NCBI RefSeq assembly: GCF_004342845.1 | Contig: NZ_SLXB01000001.1 | Span: 124,001 to 188,000 of the forward strand | Source: Prevotella heparinolytica | Lineage (GTDB): Bacteria > Bacteroidota > Bacteroidia > Bacteroidales > Bacteroidaceae | Length of the DNA stretch: 64,000 nucleotides | Direction: 5' to 3' | Part shown: positions 53,663-61,987 of the stretch, one piece after another | How the letters are laid out: each line of letters starts with the position of its first letter | Position numbering within the stretch: position 1 is the stretch's first letter | Made by a program: the position numbers and the translations under genes | The notes under the pieces: model-generated | Told to the model about the DNA's origin: nothing | What the model saw: the letters and a program-made list of their open reading frames with translations, nothing else | Database searches by the model: none

Positions 53663-53775
53663 CTGTTCGGTTTCCAAATCAAGAGCATTTGAGAATCGGC
53701 TTATCGAATGAAAGCACTTCCAAATCGTAGGATGCGATTATAAATGAAGTCTGTTTATTGGGAAAACAGTGTCCA

Positions 53776-54228
53776 TTATCCTCCTAATTCAAAACACCCG
53801 GGATGATTAACAAAATCAAATACACTGAAATTCTCATAAGGTCTCACGGTAACAATTATCATGGCCGGGATGTCTTTTACCTTGTAATGAAACACCGTGT
53901 CGATTATCCTCTTGCTGCCGAACAGCACAGAGTCCAAAGAGATGATTCTGATCCGCATCTTTACACTGTCCGTCTGAGGAACAAAGTTCGCAACGTCTGT
54001 TCCAAAGTTAGTAATCCATACGGAATCGTAAGGGGTACGATACAATCCGCTGAAATACAAGCTGTCGTTTATCCAGAACTTAATATAGTCCTTACTGTCG
54101 CGCTCATCGAGATTGGCGTGTTCAGCATAGTTCTCTACGGTTACAAGACAAGACTTTTGCGTATTTTTCTTGCCGCAACTGCCTATTAAAACGCAGAGGC
54201 ACATGATAATAAAAAATGTTTTCTTCAT
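53776..54228 (-). CDS. Immunity-like lipoprotein of cassette E
   Basis: A 150-residue lipoprotein (lipobox LIGSC, Cys about 18). The mature part has a beta-rich pattern (YIKFWINDSLYFSGLYRTPY, VKMRIRIISLDSVLFG) without recognised domain. It starts 1 bp after the stop of a metalloprotease-type Rhs tip on the same strand, which is the position of a cognate immunity gene. A periplasm-facing anchor fits protection against an enzyme acting in the envelope (inference). Confidence 0.65.
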   Translation of the reverse strand: MKKTFFIIMCLCVLIGSCGKKNTQKSCLVTVENYAEHANLDERDSKDYIKFWINDSLYFSGLYRTPYDSVWITNFGTDVANFVPQTDSVKMRIRIISLDSVLFGSKRIIDTVFHYKVKDIPAMIIVTVRPYENFSVFDFVNHPGCFELGG

Positions 54229-54229
54229 C

Positions 54230-54919
54230 TTATTTCCTCGTTTTACTGTGTGGAATACGTCTATTTAACTTGCCATGAATATAGTTTTGCTGGATGATTT
54301 CTATTTGTTTCCGTTCCAGCTTGTTAGCAGTCAGAGGGTCTATCTGATTTTTTTGGAGGGATGATTTCTGTAACATTAAATTGTCGTCACTTTCTTTTTC
54401 ATCTTTGTGGAATAATCCTCCCGTATGTCCCAGTTCATGCCCTATCGTCCGATTATCGCTTCCTTTCAACATATCGGAAACGGCCACTGTGCCAACTTTG
54501 ATATCCAAGCCATGCAGAAATGTATAAGCACGTCCCATAGTCTTAGGACTACTACTGCCAATTTCATTCTGATTCACCACTTGAATCAAATGTTCCCTTT
54601 CCTTTAACTTGTCTGCCGAATCAATGACTCTCAAATTAAAATTCATCTTCACATCAAAATCTTTACCTGAGAAATTATAAGCGTCAGCAACTTGCTTGGT
54701 GATTGCGTCGGACAAAGCTTTCATATCAAGACTCTGATCGTTGGAGGTATTATAAAGAGCAGCGTTCACTGTCAAGAGATATTGCATTCTCCGGGTCTCT
54801 TCATCATAGTAAATCTGCACGCGCCAATCCTTTCCATCCGGGTCTATCCTTCTCACCGGCTCGTTCCCGCAATACGCATACGGGCTAATCCCGTAATACT
54901 TCTCCGCCAGCGGGTCCAC
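54230..54919 (-). CDS. Displaced Rhs C-terminal tip with metzincin motif (cassette E)
   Basis: A 230-codon frame from GTG 54919. The first 25 residues are the end of the Rhs core (VDPLAEKYYGISPYAYCGN, then RRIDPDGKDW), and the rest is a unique, AT-richer tip. The tip has HELGHTGGLFH, the zinc signature HExxHxxGxxH of metzincins, at about residues 163-173. The core upstream has an in-frame stop (55023-55025) and a deletion, so this is a silent or orphan tip unless recombined onto the full rhs gene. Immunity-like gene follows at once. Confidence 0.8.
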   Translation of the reverse strand: MDPLAEKYYGISPYAYCGNEPVRRIDPDGKDWRVQIYYDEETRRMQYLLTVNAALYNTSNDQSLDMKALSDAITKQVADAYNFSGKDFDVKMNFNLRVIDSADKLKEREHLIQVVNQNEIGSSSPKTMGRAYTFLHGLDIKVGTVAVSDMLKGSDNRTIGHELGHTGGLFHKDEKESDDNLMLQKSSLQKNQIDPLTANKLERKQIEIIQQNYIHGKLNRRIPHSKTRK

Positions 54920-55058
54920 CGTAGTGAACCGTCCCAGTGCGGCATCGTAATGCCGTGCGCCGTAGTCGTACAGGTTCAGGCCTTTGCTTGCGTCGAGCTC
55001 CTTGGCGTTGTACTTGTAGGGCTACACATTTCCTGTGCTTGGCAAATTTAGACAAATC
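54920..55058 (-). pseudogene. Rhs-core scar of cassette E (internal deletion, stop codon)
   Basis: Core sequence LPSTGNV-stop-PYKYNAKELDASKGLNLYD. Compared with cassette B, about 300 bp are missing between two copies of GTGCTTG (ending near 55040), and CAG has become TAG at 55023. The Leu in GLNLYDYG and the TGNV allele tie it to cassette B and not to A, C or D. Confidence 0.75.
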
Positions 55059-55161
55059 TATGATAAACCGGTGATTTTTAGGTTTACATCTTTCGATATA
55101 CCCCCTTTTCAATTACCAGAAAAAGAAAATGAGGGGTAAAAATGCCTTTTTTGAAGAAACG

Positions 55162-55191
55162 ACCCCTGCCACAGATAGCTGTAGCAGGGGT
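55162..55191. terminator. Hairpin between cassettes D and E
   Basis: ACCCCTGC and GCAGGGGT enclose ACAG/CTGT around ATAG. A T-rich run follows on the plus side and a weaker one on the minus side, so it may act in both directions. Confidence 0.55.
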
Positions 55192-55266
55192 AAATTCTTA
55201 TTTTTTGGCATTATGACACAGCCTCAGATTATTTACTCTCACTATCCGATGTCCGTCGGGGAACGT

Positions 55267-55516
55267 CTATTCTTCCGAAGTAACTTCCCTATCGCTTCCG
55301 TCGTAGTTATAATCGCTCAATGTCCAACCGATTATACACTCGTTGATAAAATCTGCCAAGCACTCGTGCGCTATCTCGGGAGAATCCGATTCAGTATATA
55401 TAATTCGAATACCAGAATACAATCTGATTAGAATCTCCATTCTTCGTTTTTACCTTCGTGTCAAAGCAGTAAAAATTTCCACTGCCATCGGGAGAGAAAG
55501 GTATCAACAGATTAGA
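55267..55516 (-). pseudogene. Frameshifted, truncated SUKH (SMI1/KNR4)-like immunity remnant
   Basis: Read on the minus strand, one frame gives LLIPFSPDGSGNFYCFDTKV followed by KTKNGDSNQIVFWYSNYIY and a stop. A one-base shift at the TATATA run near 55395-55405 continues in a second frame as TESDSPEIAHECLADFINEC to a TAG at 55267. The pattern (hydrophobic strand, DGSG, YCFD, VFWY, C-terminal helix) fits the end of SUKH immunity proteins. The N-terminus is missing, cut by the stop of the cassette-D immunity gene. Confidence 0.65.
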
Positions 55517-55528
55517 TTGTTAAATATT

Positions 55529-56107
55529 TTATCTTTCAGAAGTCGTAGCTTTTATTATATACAGGCAACCCGACTCACAATCTATTTTTACAGAAAAGCC
55601 GTGCTGTTGAAGTAGGTAAATCACATATCTTTGTTCCGGTGGCGTCAACATACTATCAGTACTGCATTGGGGTATAAACCATACACCGTCAAAGAAAGAA
55701 AACAGCAGACCGTCTATACCCTTGCTCTTATAAATGGAATCAATACGATATTGCGGAATAACACGGTACTTGCTCAACTGCATATACAAAAGACTATCTA
55801 CAATTAAGGTATCCTTTTCAAACTGTTCGGCCAAGTCCTTACGATGTTGTATCGTGGTGTCTTCGTTTTCATACAAAGCAGACATTAGCTTCAGTTCATC
55901 TAATATAATCGTACAAATGGAGTCTTGCCATTCTACACTTCCTGACACCACTCGAGGCGAGGTTGTAACCATCATGCAAGAATCACAATCCTCTTTCTCC
56001 ACTGAATAAGACTTTATACTCCGGAATATGAACATCGCTCCAACAATAGTCATTATCAGAATCAACAAATTACTCCAATAATTCTTCAGGTACTTTTTGA
56101 CTTCCAT
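55529..56107 (-). CDS. Immunity-like membrane protein of cassette D
   Basis: A 192-residue protein with one N-terminal membrane helix (about 12-30, YWSNLLILIMTIVGAMFIF) and a soluble C-terminal part carrying two close cysteine pairs (CDSCMM, CESGC). No known domain is recognised. It overlaps the end of the metalloprotease-type Rhs tip by 38 bp, typical of toxin/immunity pairs. Base composition is more AT-rich than the Rhs core. Confidence 0.65.
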   Translation of the reverse strand: MEVKKYLKNYWSNLLILIMTIVGAMFIFRSIKSYSVEKEDCDSCMMVTTSPRVVSGSVEWQDSICTIILDELKLMSALYENEDTTIQHRKDLAEQFEKDTLIVDSLLYMQLSKYRVIPQYRIDSIYKSKGIDGLLFSFFDGVWFIPQCSTDSMLTPPEQRYVIYLLQQHGFSVKIDCESGCLYIIKATTSER

Positions 56108-56975
56108 ATGTTATTCTTTTGGGTGCACCGACAACTCTTCTTATTCGATTTTCAGTGTTAATGGCACGCACCTCCATTAGTAAGATTCCATTTTTAGTAC
56201 TTTCATAAGTAGCTATCTTCTTATCTACATCGAATGAGTGTTGAAGTTCATGAGCAAGGCCTATTCTGGGTAATCTCACTTCCTTGTTAATCTCATTTTT
56301 TCGTTGACTGTAAGGATTATAATAAATTTCACTGCCTTGTGAAATTTGTCTTCTCACTTTTTCTGCATCAATTCTTGTTGAGTTGTATGCTCCTTTTTTA
56401 GGCATCGTAATGTAATGAATATTTTTGCTTTCTTCTAATTGGGAAATAATTTTGGCCACTTCACTATCATCTTGCTTAAGCTGCCAAAGATCCGCTTTTA
56501 CATCTTTCTGATATTTGGTGTCATATCCCAATAATTGTTTTACTTTATCAACCACTCCATTTTCATTAGGTTTGATAATAATACTGTCTCCATTTATATC
56601 AATATTATTCGCCGGATTGTTTGCCCCATATTGAAAGGGGGAAAGTGAATAATATTTTTCCGCAAATCTATCAACCGTAGTGAACCGTCCCAATGCGGCA
56701 TCGTAATGCCGTGCGCCGTAGTCGTACCAGTTGAGGCCTTTGCTTGCGTCGAGCTCCTTGCCGTTGTACTTGTAAGGCTGGATGCTGTTTGTTCCGGCAA
56801 ACGTGCCGCCGAAGGGGTAGTAGTGGTTTACCTCCTCTACCGTGCCCGAATGGTCGATGACTACCCGGTTGTTTCCCTGATGATCTTTCAAGTAGTAGTG
56901 ATACTTGCCGTCGGCAAGGGTGATGTAGCCCTTTTCGGTGATCAGGAGCTTCTGGATGCCGTTTTCATAGATCAC
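56070..56975 (-). CDS. Displaced Rhs tip with M91/NleD-like zinc protease domain (cassette D)
   Basis: A 301-codon frame. Residues 1-115 are Rhs core (YHYYLKDHQGNNRVV, ELDASKGLNWYDYGARHYDA, NNIDINGDS). The unique tip has LAHELQHSFD (HExxH), and about 30 residues later EVRAINTENRIRR and RITYGSQ, the layout of M91 (NleD-type) effector proteases. The recognisable core continues upstream to 57106, but an extra base in GGG at 57097-57099 shifts the frame, so no long translated core is possible. GTG 56975 is the only reasonable start, and expression is uncertain. Confidence 0.8.
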   Translation of the reverse strand: MIYENGIQKLLITEKGYITLADGKYHYYLKDHQGNNRVVIDHSGTVEEVNHYYPFGGTFAGTNSIQPYKYNGKELDASKGLNWYDYGARHYDAALGRFTTVDRFAEKYYSLSPFQYGANNPANNIDINGDSIIIKPNENGVVDKVKQLLGYDTKYQKDVKADLWQLKQDDSEVAKIISQLEESKNIHYITMPKKGAYNSTRIDAEKVRRQISQGSEIYYNPYSQRKNEINKEVRLPRIGLAHELQHSFDVDKKIATYESTKNGILLMEVRAINTENRIRRVVGAPKRITYGSQKVPEELLE

Positions 56976-57191
56976 ATTGCCGCAGTAGTCCGTTGTTACG
57001 GTGGCGCCGCCTGTCTTATGAACGGTGCGGAGCTTCGTGCCGTCCGCAGCATAGGTGTAAGAGATGGTGCTGCCGTCGCCGAAAGTTACCGTGCTTGGGC
57101 AAATTTAGAAAATTATGTAATAGAACGGAGAAATTGATTGTGTTTTTTCTTGAGTGGAACAGTTTCCGAACTCTACCGAAAAAGAAAAAAA

Positions 57192-57219
57192 GAGGATGTG
57201 CCTATTTTGACACACCCTC
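57192..57219 (-). terminator. Rho-independent terminator closing cassette C
   Basis: Stem GAGGGTGTG / CACATCCTC with a 10-nt loop, followed on the minus strand by TTTTTTTC. It is 8 bp after the stop of the cassette-C immunity gene. Confidence 0.9.
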
Positions 57220-57227
57220 GTGATAAA

Positions 57228-57908
57228 TTATTTTTCTTTCATAAAAACTTCCCCTTTCCAAGTAATGATGTCTTTCGATATTTTAATGTAATCGCCTTTA
57301 ACATAATATTTTTCAAAAAAAGAATCATCTATTGCGGGAATTTCTATCGAAATATGATTAATGTTCTTTTTTATTTTATATTCCTGAAATGAATCAAATC
57401 CAATTATACCATAAAATAGACCATCAGAAGTATGAGGTAGCATATGTTCAGGCACAATATAAAATGTTATTGATTCAATATTATTAGGCAACATCAACTC
57501 ACTACTACTCTTGGAGTAAATAAAATCAAATGTTTTGAAAGTATTGGTATATACTGATATTTTAAGATTCGACCTTTGATAAGGAATTAAAAAAGAAACT
57601 TTTATACTGTCATTTATAGTAGAATCTGAAAATTGAGCAACTTTTAATCCTTTTAATGCAAGGATGTTCGGCGAAGTTGAATTTAATTCAATAAAATCAA
57701 CATCAATCCACTTGAAAGTACATTTAGCCAATGTATCATTACTCCAAACAGGAGAATGAATTTGAGGTATAATGTAATTTAATTCATTTCCTATAATTTC
57801 TATTTTTGTTCCAGATTTGCTAAAATAGGTTCCTGATATATCTTTTTTTTGTCCAAACGCGTAAAGGCTAAAACAAATATAAAGATATAACAAAACTCGT
57901 GTTTTCAT
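57228..57908 (-). CDS. Immunity-like exported protein of cassette C
   Basis: A 226-residue protein with a signal peptide (about 1-20, ending YAFGQ) and a beta-rich mature part (ISGTYFSKSGTKIEIIGNEL). No domain recognised. It starts 1 bp after the HEITH-bearing Rhs tip, so it is the probable cognate immunity protein, placed in the periplasm. It is strongly AT-rich compared with the Rhs core, which points to transfer as a toxin/immunity unit. Confidence 0.65.
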   Translation of the reverse strand: MKTRVLLYLYICFSLYAFGQKKDISGTYFSKSGTKIEIIGNELNYIIPQIHSPVWSNDTLAKCTFKWIDVDFIELNSTSPNILALKGLKVAQFSDSTINDSIKVSFLIPYQRSNLKISVYTNTFKTFDFIYSKSSSELMLPNNIESITFYIVPEHMLPHTSDGLFYGIIGFDSFQEYKIKKNINHISIEIPAIDDSFFEKYYVKGDYIKISKDIITWKGEVFMKEK

Positions 57909-57909
57909 A

Positions 57910-59610
57910 TTACTTTCCTCCCCTTATCAGTTTTTTTTGCTGTTTAAAGAATTTATTTAAGTCAAAAGAATACTGATAAATAACCGGATAAACATGTTTT
58001 CCGTCATTTATTATACCACCTACAGAGTGTACATCTATACCTTGTAATCCTCTTCCACCTAAACTACCAGGGAAAGACCTATCATAGGAGTATTGCATTT
58101 TATAGGCTTCAATCTCCATTTTTGCTACACCTTTTATACCAACTCCTGCATTAAGCAATTCTCCATTAGTGGAAAACTTTAAGCCTCCTGCATCCAATGA
58201 TTGTCGAACATGCGTGATTTCATGTATGGATAGAGCATCCGAAGAAGTTTCAATATAAACCTTTCCATCGCTACTCTGACGCACTTTATGTTCTCCACCG
58301 CTAATTGAGCTTAAAACATACACATTGTTTTGGTCTGCTCCTAATACATCAATATCTGCCTTACTTGCATTCAAGTTTGATATACGATTATTGGCTTCTA
58401 ATATTTTACTTTCAAGTTTGCTGACTTGTTTTACGCTCAAACCTCCTTTGTCAAGTTTATCTTGATTTTTGGCTATGTCTTTGTTAAGAGAAGTAATTCT
58501 ATTATCTATATTTCTTTTTAGCCGTTCCGCTTCTTGTGGGTCTTCCCAAATCATACCTGTTGGGTCAATATACCTTACCGGATTATTCCCCACATACTCA
58601 TACAGACTCATCCCATAAAACTTCTCCGCCAGCGGGTCTACGGTAGTGAACCGTCCCAATGCTGCATCATAATGCCTTGCCCCGTAGTCGTACCAATTCA
58701 ATCCTTTGCTTGTGTCGAGCTCCTTGGCGTTGTACTTGTAGGGCTGGATGCTGTTTGTTCCGGCAAACGTGCCGCCGAAGGGATAGTAATGGTTCACCTC
58801 CTCTGCCGTTCCCGAAGGGTCGATGACTACCCGGTTGTTCCCTTGGTGGTCTTTCAGGTAGTAGTGATACTTGCCGTCGGCAAGGGTGACGTAGCCCTCT
58901 TCGGTGAGTAGCAGCTTTTGAGTGCCGTTTTCATAGATCACACTGCCACAGTAATCCGTTGTTACGGTGGCGCCTCCTGTCTTATGAACGGTGCGCAGCT
59001 TCGTGCCGTCCGCAGCATAGGTGTAAGAGATGGCGCCGCCGCCACTGAAAGTAACCGTGCTTGGCAAATTTAGATAATTATATTGAATGGCAGTGATTTT
59101 TTTATTCAAATCTTTGGTTAAGTTGCCGTTAGCGTCGTAGGCGTACTCACCGGCCTGCTTCGCACCGTCCTTGAACTCGAAGCCTCCGTTATAGGCAGAA
59201 GCGGAGATGGCGTCGTCCACACGGTTCAAGCGGTTGCCGTCCAGACTGAAAGTCAGGTTGTCTGTCAATCCGTAGCTGCTTGCGCCCGTCTGCCCGAAGC
59301 GTTGCAGGCTTCTGATGTTCCCGTTCCTGTCGTAGCCCGTCACGTTTTCCGAGAAGCGGTTCGCATTGGCATTAAGGTTTGCCGTTTCGCCGTACATGGC
59401 ATTCTGTATGCGGTTCAGACCGTCGTAAGTGAACTTATAGCCGCGGACGGTGCTCTCACTGCCCGACTTCCACGTCAGGCTGCTGATGTTGCTCGTGCGT
59501 GTAGGCTTCTTTATTGCGGTATGCGTATGCGTCACCGTTGCGGGATTGTCCGTAAAGGTATAGACCGTGTTTGTCACCTCATAGCCACCGAGCAGATTGT
59601 TCTGAGACAT
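57910..59610 (-). CDS. Displaced Rhs protein fragment with HEITH zinc-protease tip (cassette C)
   Basis: A 566-codon frame from ATG 59610. It keeps the longest core of the displaced cassettes (NLLGGYEVTNTVYTF, YD repeats to RYIDPTGM) but has lost about 75 residues present in the full gene: KKPTRT is joined directly to SNISSLTWK. A coiled-coil follows (about 360-415, ERLKRNIDNRITSLNKD). The unique tip has IHEITHVRQ and then EIEAYKMQYS as a probable third ligand. Upstream, homology runs on to about 59640, where a TGA blocks it. Because it is long and in frame it could still be translated on its own. Confidence 0.82.
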   Translation of the reverse strand: MSQNNLLGGYEVTNTVYTFTDNPATVTHTHTAIKKPTRTSNISSLTWKSGSESTVRGYKFTYDGLNRIQNAMYGETANLNANANRFSENVTGYDRNGNIRSLQRFGQTGASSYGLTDNLTFSLDGNRLNRVDDAISASAYNGGFEFKDGAKQAGEYAYDANGNLTKDLNKKITAIQYNYLNLPSTVTFSGGGAISYTYAADGTKLRTVHKTGGATVTTDYCGSVIYENGTQKLLLTEEGYVTLADGKYHYYLKDHQGNNRVVIDPSGTAEEVNHYYPFGGTFAGTNSIQPYKYNAKELDTSKGLNWYDYGARHYDAALGRFTTVDPLAEKFYGMSLYEYVGNNPVRYIDPTGMIWEDPQEAERLKRNIDNRITSLNKDIAKNQDKLDKGGLSVKQVSKLESKILEANNRISNLNASKADIDVLGADQNNVYVLSSISGGEHKVRQSSDGKVYIETSSDALSIHEITHVRQSLDAGGLKFSTNGELLNAGVGIKGVAKMEIEAYKMQYSYDRSFPGSLGGRGLQGIDVHSVGGIINDGKHVYPVIYQYSFDLNKFFKQQKKLIRGGK

Positions 59611-59697
59611 TCGTCTTTCCTTGAGGTAATGTCAGTGTGAAATTTTTGTGCCCTTCCCGCTACCGTTATGGAAGTAATATATAAGAGGTAAATAGCA

Positions 59698-59724
59698 AAA
59701 GGCAAGGAATATATCCCTGCCTTT
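59698..59724 (-). terminator. Hairpin terminator closing cassette B
   Basis: AAAGGCAGGG and CCTTGCCTTT around ATATATT on the minus strand, followed by TGCTATTTA. Its flank TAAATAGCAAAAGGCAAG is shared with the terminator of cassette A at 61370. Confidence 0.7.
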
Positions 59725-59784
59725 ACGCTTTAAGTTAGAATTTAATATACTATTCTATTTCAAATTTGGAGTATTACCTTAATT

Positions 59785-60174
59785 TTATTCTAATACTAAT
59801 TTATCAGGGACCTTATATTTTTTTTTCAGTTTCTGAAAACTTTCATAATCCATAGCACCAAAAACTTTTTGTTCATGCTTGATAATCAGCCAATAGTAAA
59901 TAGTATCACATCCTAATGGATATACATATTCTGTTTTATCATAAATTGCCTCGTTATATTTTTGGGGTCTTTGCTTGGCAACAATAAAATGTTCATCATA
60001 ATTATACGAGATAATTGTTGGTGGTATATCTATTTTCCCTAAAATATGTTTATGCTCTGCATTATAAACAAAACCACTGCCTAAATTTTTATTCTCCGTA
60101 TCACACATCAGCGGAAAGAGCAAAAAAAGGCATAGTATTAATAAGAAAAGAGCAAAAAATTTTATTTTATCCAC
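59785..60174 (-). CDS. Immunity-like membrane/lipoprotein of cassette B (DUF3997-like)
   Basis: A 129-residue protein. A strongly hydrophobic leader (FFALFLLILCLFLLFPLMC) is either a signal anchor or an atypical lipobox. The mature part has IDIPPTIISYNYDEHFIVAK and YYWLIIKHEQ, which recalls DUF3997 proteins found beside toxins; I hold that loosely. It overlaps the end of the cassette-B tip by 13 bp. Confidence 0.62.
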   Translation of the reverse strand: MDKIKFFALFLLILCLFLLFPLMCDTENKNLGSGFVYNAEHKHILGKIDIPPTIISYNYDEHFIVAKQRPQKYNEAIYDKTEYVYPLGCDTIYYWLIIKHEQKVFGAMDYESFQKLKKKYKVPDKLVLE

Positions 60175-61364
60175 GGCAATATTGGTTTTAATTTCTTACT
60201 ACCATAAATGTTAATCTCGTAACCAGTTCCTTTTCCTGCTACGATACCTCCTATTACTGTCTCGGCATTTCTTCCCCAATTCAAAGGATTTTTCCAACTG
60301 TGCATTTCAAAATTATATTTATCCGCAAATGCTCTTACTGTGTGATTAGGATAACGTTTTAATGTGATTTGCCCATAAACTAAACCGTCATTTACCGAAT
60401 TGCTAACTAATAGAAGATTAAAAGCTTTAACTTGTCCAACATATTTTTCTCCCAAAGAAACAATTCCTGATAAATCAATTTTGTCTAAATCCACAAATAA
60501 AGGCTCTCCATTTCCTTCTCTATACCACTTATTTGCTTCTTTAAAAGTCAAATGACCATCATAATCCGGTCTATCCTTCAAACTATTATAGCTTTTTATA
60601 TAATTAGAGCGTGCTTCATCGTTAGTTAGGCCCTCATAACCTAAGCTATGCTTTAATGCTTCTTTATGAGACATCCCTTGCTTAAAGTTCGATTCACTCA
60701 TAATGATAGGTCTGCCTTTCAGCCCTTCATCGTCTGTTCCTAACAATATTCCGTTTTCATCATAGATAGGACTTATATATTCGCCTGTAGGGTCAATAAA
60801 CCTCACAGGATTATCGTTGCAATACCCATACAGACTCATCCCGTAATACTTCTCCGCCAGCCGGTCTACCGTAGTAAACCTCCCCAGTGAGGCATCGTAA
60901 TGCCGTGCGCCGTAGTCGTACAGGTTCAGGCCTTTCCTTGCGTCAAGTTCCTTGCCGTTGTACTTGTAGGGTTGTACATTTCCCGTGCTTGCAAACACGC
61001 CGCCGAAGGGATAGTAGTGGTTTACCTCCTCTGCCGTTCCCGAAGGGGTGATGACTACCCGGTTATTTCCTTGATGGTCCTTCAGGTAGTAGTGATACTT
61101 GGCGTCCTTCAGGGTTACGTAGCCCTCTTGGGTGAGCAGGAGTTTCTGGATGCCGTTTTCATAGATCACATTGCTGCAGTAATCCGTTGTTACGGTGGCG
61201 CCGCCTGCCTTATGAACGGTGCGGAGCTTCGTTCCGTCCGCAGCATAGGTGTAGGCGATCGCACTTCCGTCGCTGAAAGTTACCGTGCTTGGCAAATGTA
61301 GGAAAATATGTGATAGGATGGATGAATTGGTTTTGAAATTAACTAAGCTATCCATAAATGACAT
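60162..61364 (-). CDS. Displaced Rhs fragment with unrecognised tip (cassette B)
   Basis: A 400-codon frame from ATG 61364. After a short diverged leader, clear core homology starts at LPSTVTFSDG and runs to RFIDPTGEY (about residue 195). The tip of about 205 residues (YDENGILLGTDDEGLKGRPI, GLTNDEARSNYIKSYNSLKD, GTGYEINIYGSKKLKPILPW) has no motif I can name. It starts 5 bp upstream of the hairpin that closes cassette A, so it is probably an orphan tip needing recombination or a weak start of its own. Confidence 0.78.
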   Translation of the reverse strand: MSFMDSLVNFKTNSSILSHIFLHLPSTVTFSDGSAIAYTYAADGTKLRTVHKAGGATVTTDYCSNVIYENGIQKLLLTQEGYVTLKDAKYHYYLKDHQGNNRVVITPSGTAEEVNHYYPFGGVFASTGNVQPYKYNGKELDARKGLNLYDYGARHYDASLGRFTTVDRLAEKYYGMSLYGYCNDNPVRFIDPTGEYISPIYDENGILLGTDDEGLKGRPIIMSESNFKQGMSHKEALKHSLGYEGLTNDEARSNYIKSYNSLKDRPDYDGHLTFKEANKWYREGNGEPLFVDLDKIDLSGIVSLGEKYVGQVKAFNLLLVSNSVNDGLVYGQITLKRYPNHTVRAFADKYNFEMHSWKNPLNWGRNAETVIGGIVAGKGTGYEINIYGSKKLKPILPWIK

Positions 61365-61369
61365 TAAAT

Positions 61370-61404
61370 AGCAAAAGGCAAGAAATTTAGTCTTGCCTTT
61401 TGCC
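61370..61404 (-). terminator. Hairpin terminator closing cassette A
   Basis: GGCAAAAGGCAAGA pairs with TCTTGCCTTTTGCT on the minus strand around a 7-nt loop. It lies 72 bp after the stop of the cassette-A immunity gene. Confidence 0.8.
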
Positions 61405-61475
61405 TTAATCTTAAATATTAATACTGTTTATCAGATTGTTATGAAAGAACTTCCGATTTGGAGTATTACCACCAT

Positions 61476-61976
61476 CTATTTAATATTTGGAAAAGTTGCA
61501 GAAGTGATCTTTTTAATAACAGTCTCTAAAAAATCAACATGCGGACTTATTATAGGAGCATAATCAACAGCTCCAGGTATTTCCAATTCAAATAAATAAT
61601 CAATTTTGTTTTTCAATAAATCATACCTCCCTTTACCTGATAATTGTTTGATGTTTATATAGTGAGGTGGAATAATATTTGTCTGTATAATCTTTACAGT
61701 TTTTCTAATATCGAAAATCAATTGTAAAAAATCAGATGTTTTCATTAAATATTCCATTTCTATATTTCTTGCGAACACAGAGTTGGGGCTTACCTTTTTA
61801 CCATATAAACAATAATCGTATTTCTGCCATTCTAATGAATTTTCATGATGTTCAATACTCCATACATATTTATAAGATGTATCTATGATATTTATTAAAT
61901 CACTTGGAGTTGGAAAATCTAAAACAACTTGATAATGTCCTTTATAAATTTCTTTTATTACATTTGTTTCTACCAT
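61476..61976 (-). CDS. Immunity-like cytoplasmic protein of cassette A
   Basis: A 166-residue protein without signal peptide or membrane helix (MVETNVIKEIYKGHYQVVLD), with mixed alpha/beta composition and no recognised domain. It starts 11 bp after the tip of the rhs gene. Unlike the immunity genes of cassettes B-E it is not exported, which fits a tip that acts on a cytoplasmic target. It is AT-rich relative to the core. Confidence 0.65.
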   Translation of the reverse strand: MVETNVIKEIYKGHYQVVLDFPTPSDLINIIDTSYKYVWSIEHHENSLEWQKYDYCLYGKKVSPNSVFARNIEMEYLMKTSDFLQLIFDIRKTVKIIQTNIIPPHYINIKQLSGKGRYDLLKNKIDYLFELEIPGAVDYAPIISPHVDFLETVIKKITSATFPNIK

Positions 61977-61987
61977 ACATATATGGT

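Noticed and set aside
53446..53688. Small gene on the minus strand upstream of lemA
   Set aside because: It contains the cassette-E terminator hairpin and has no ribosome-binding site or recognisable protein features.
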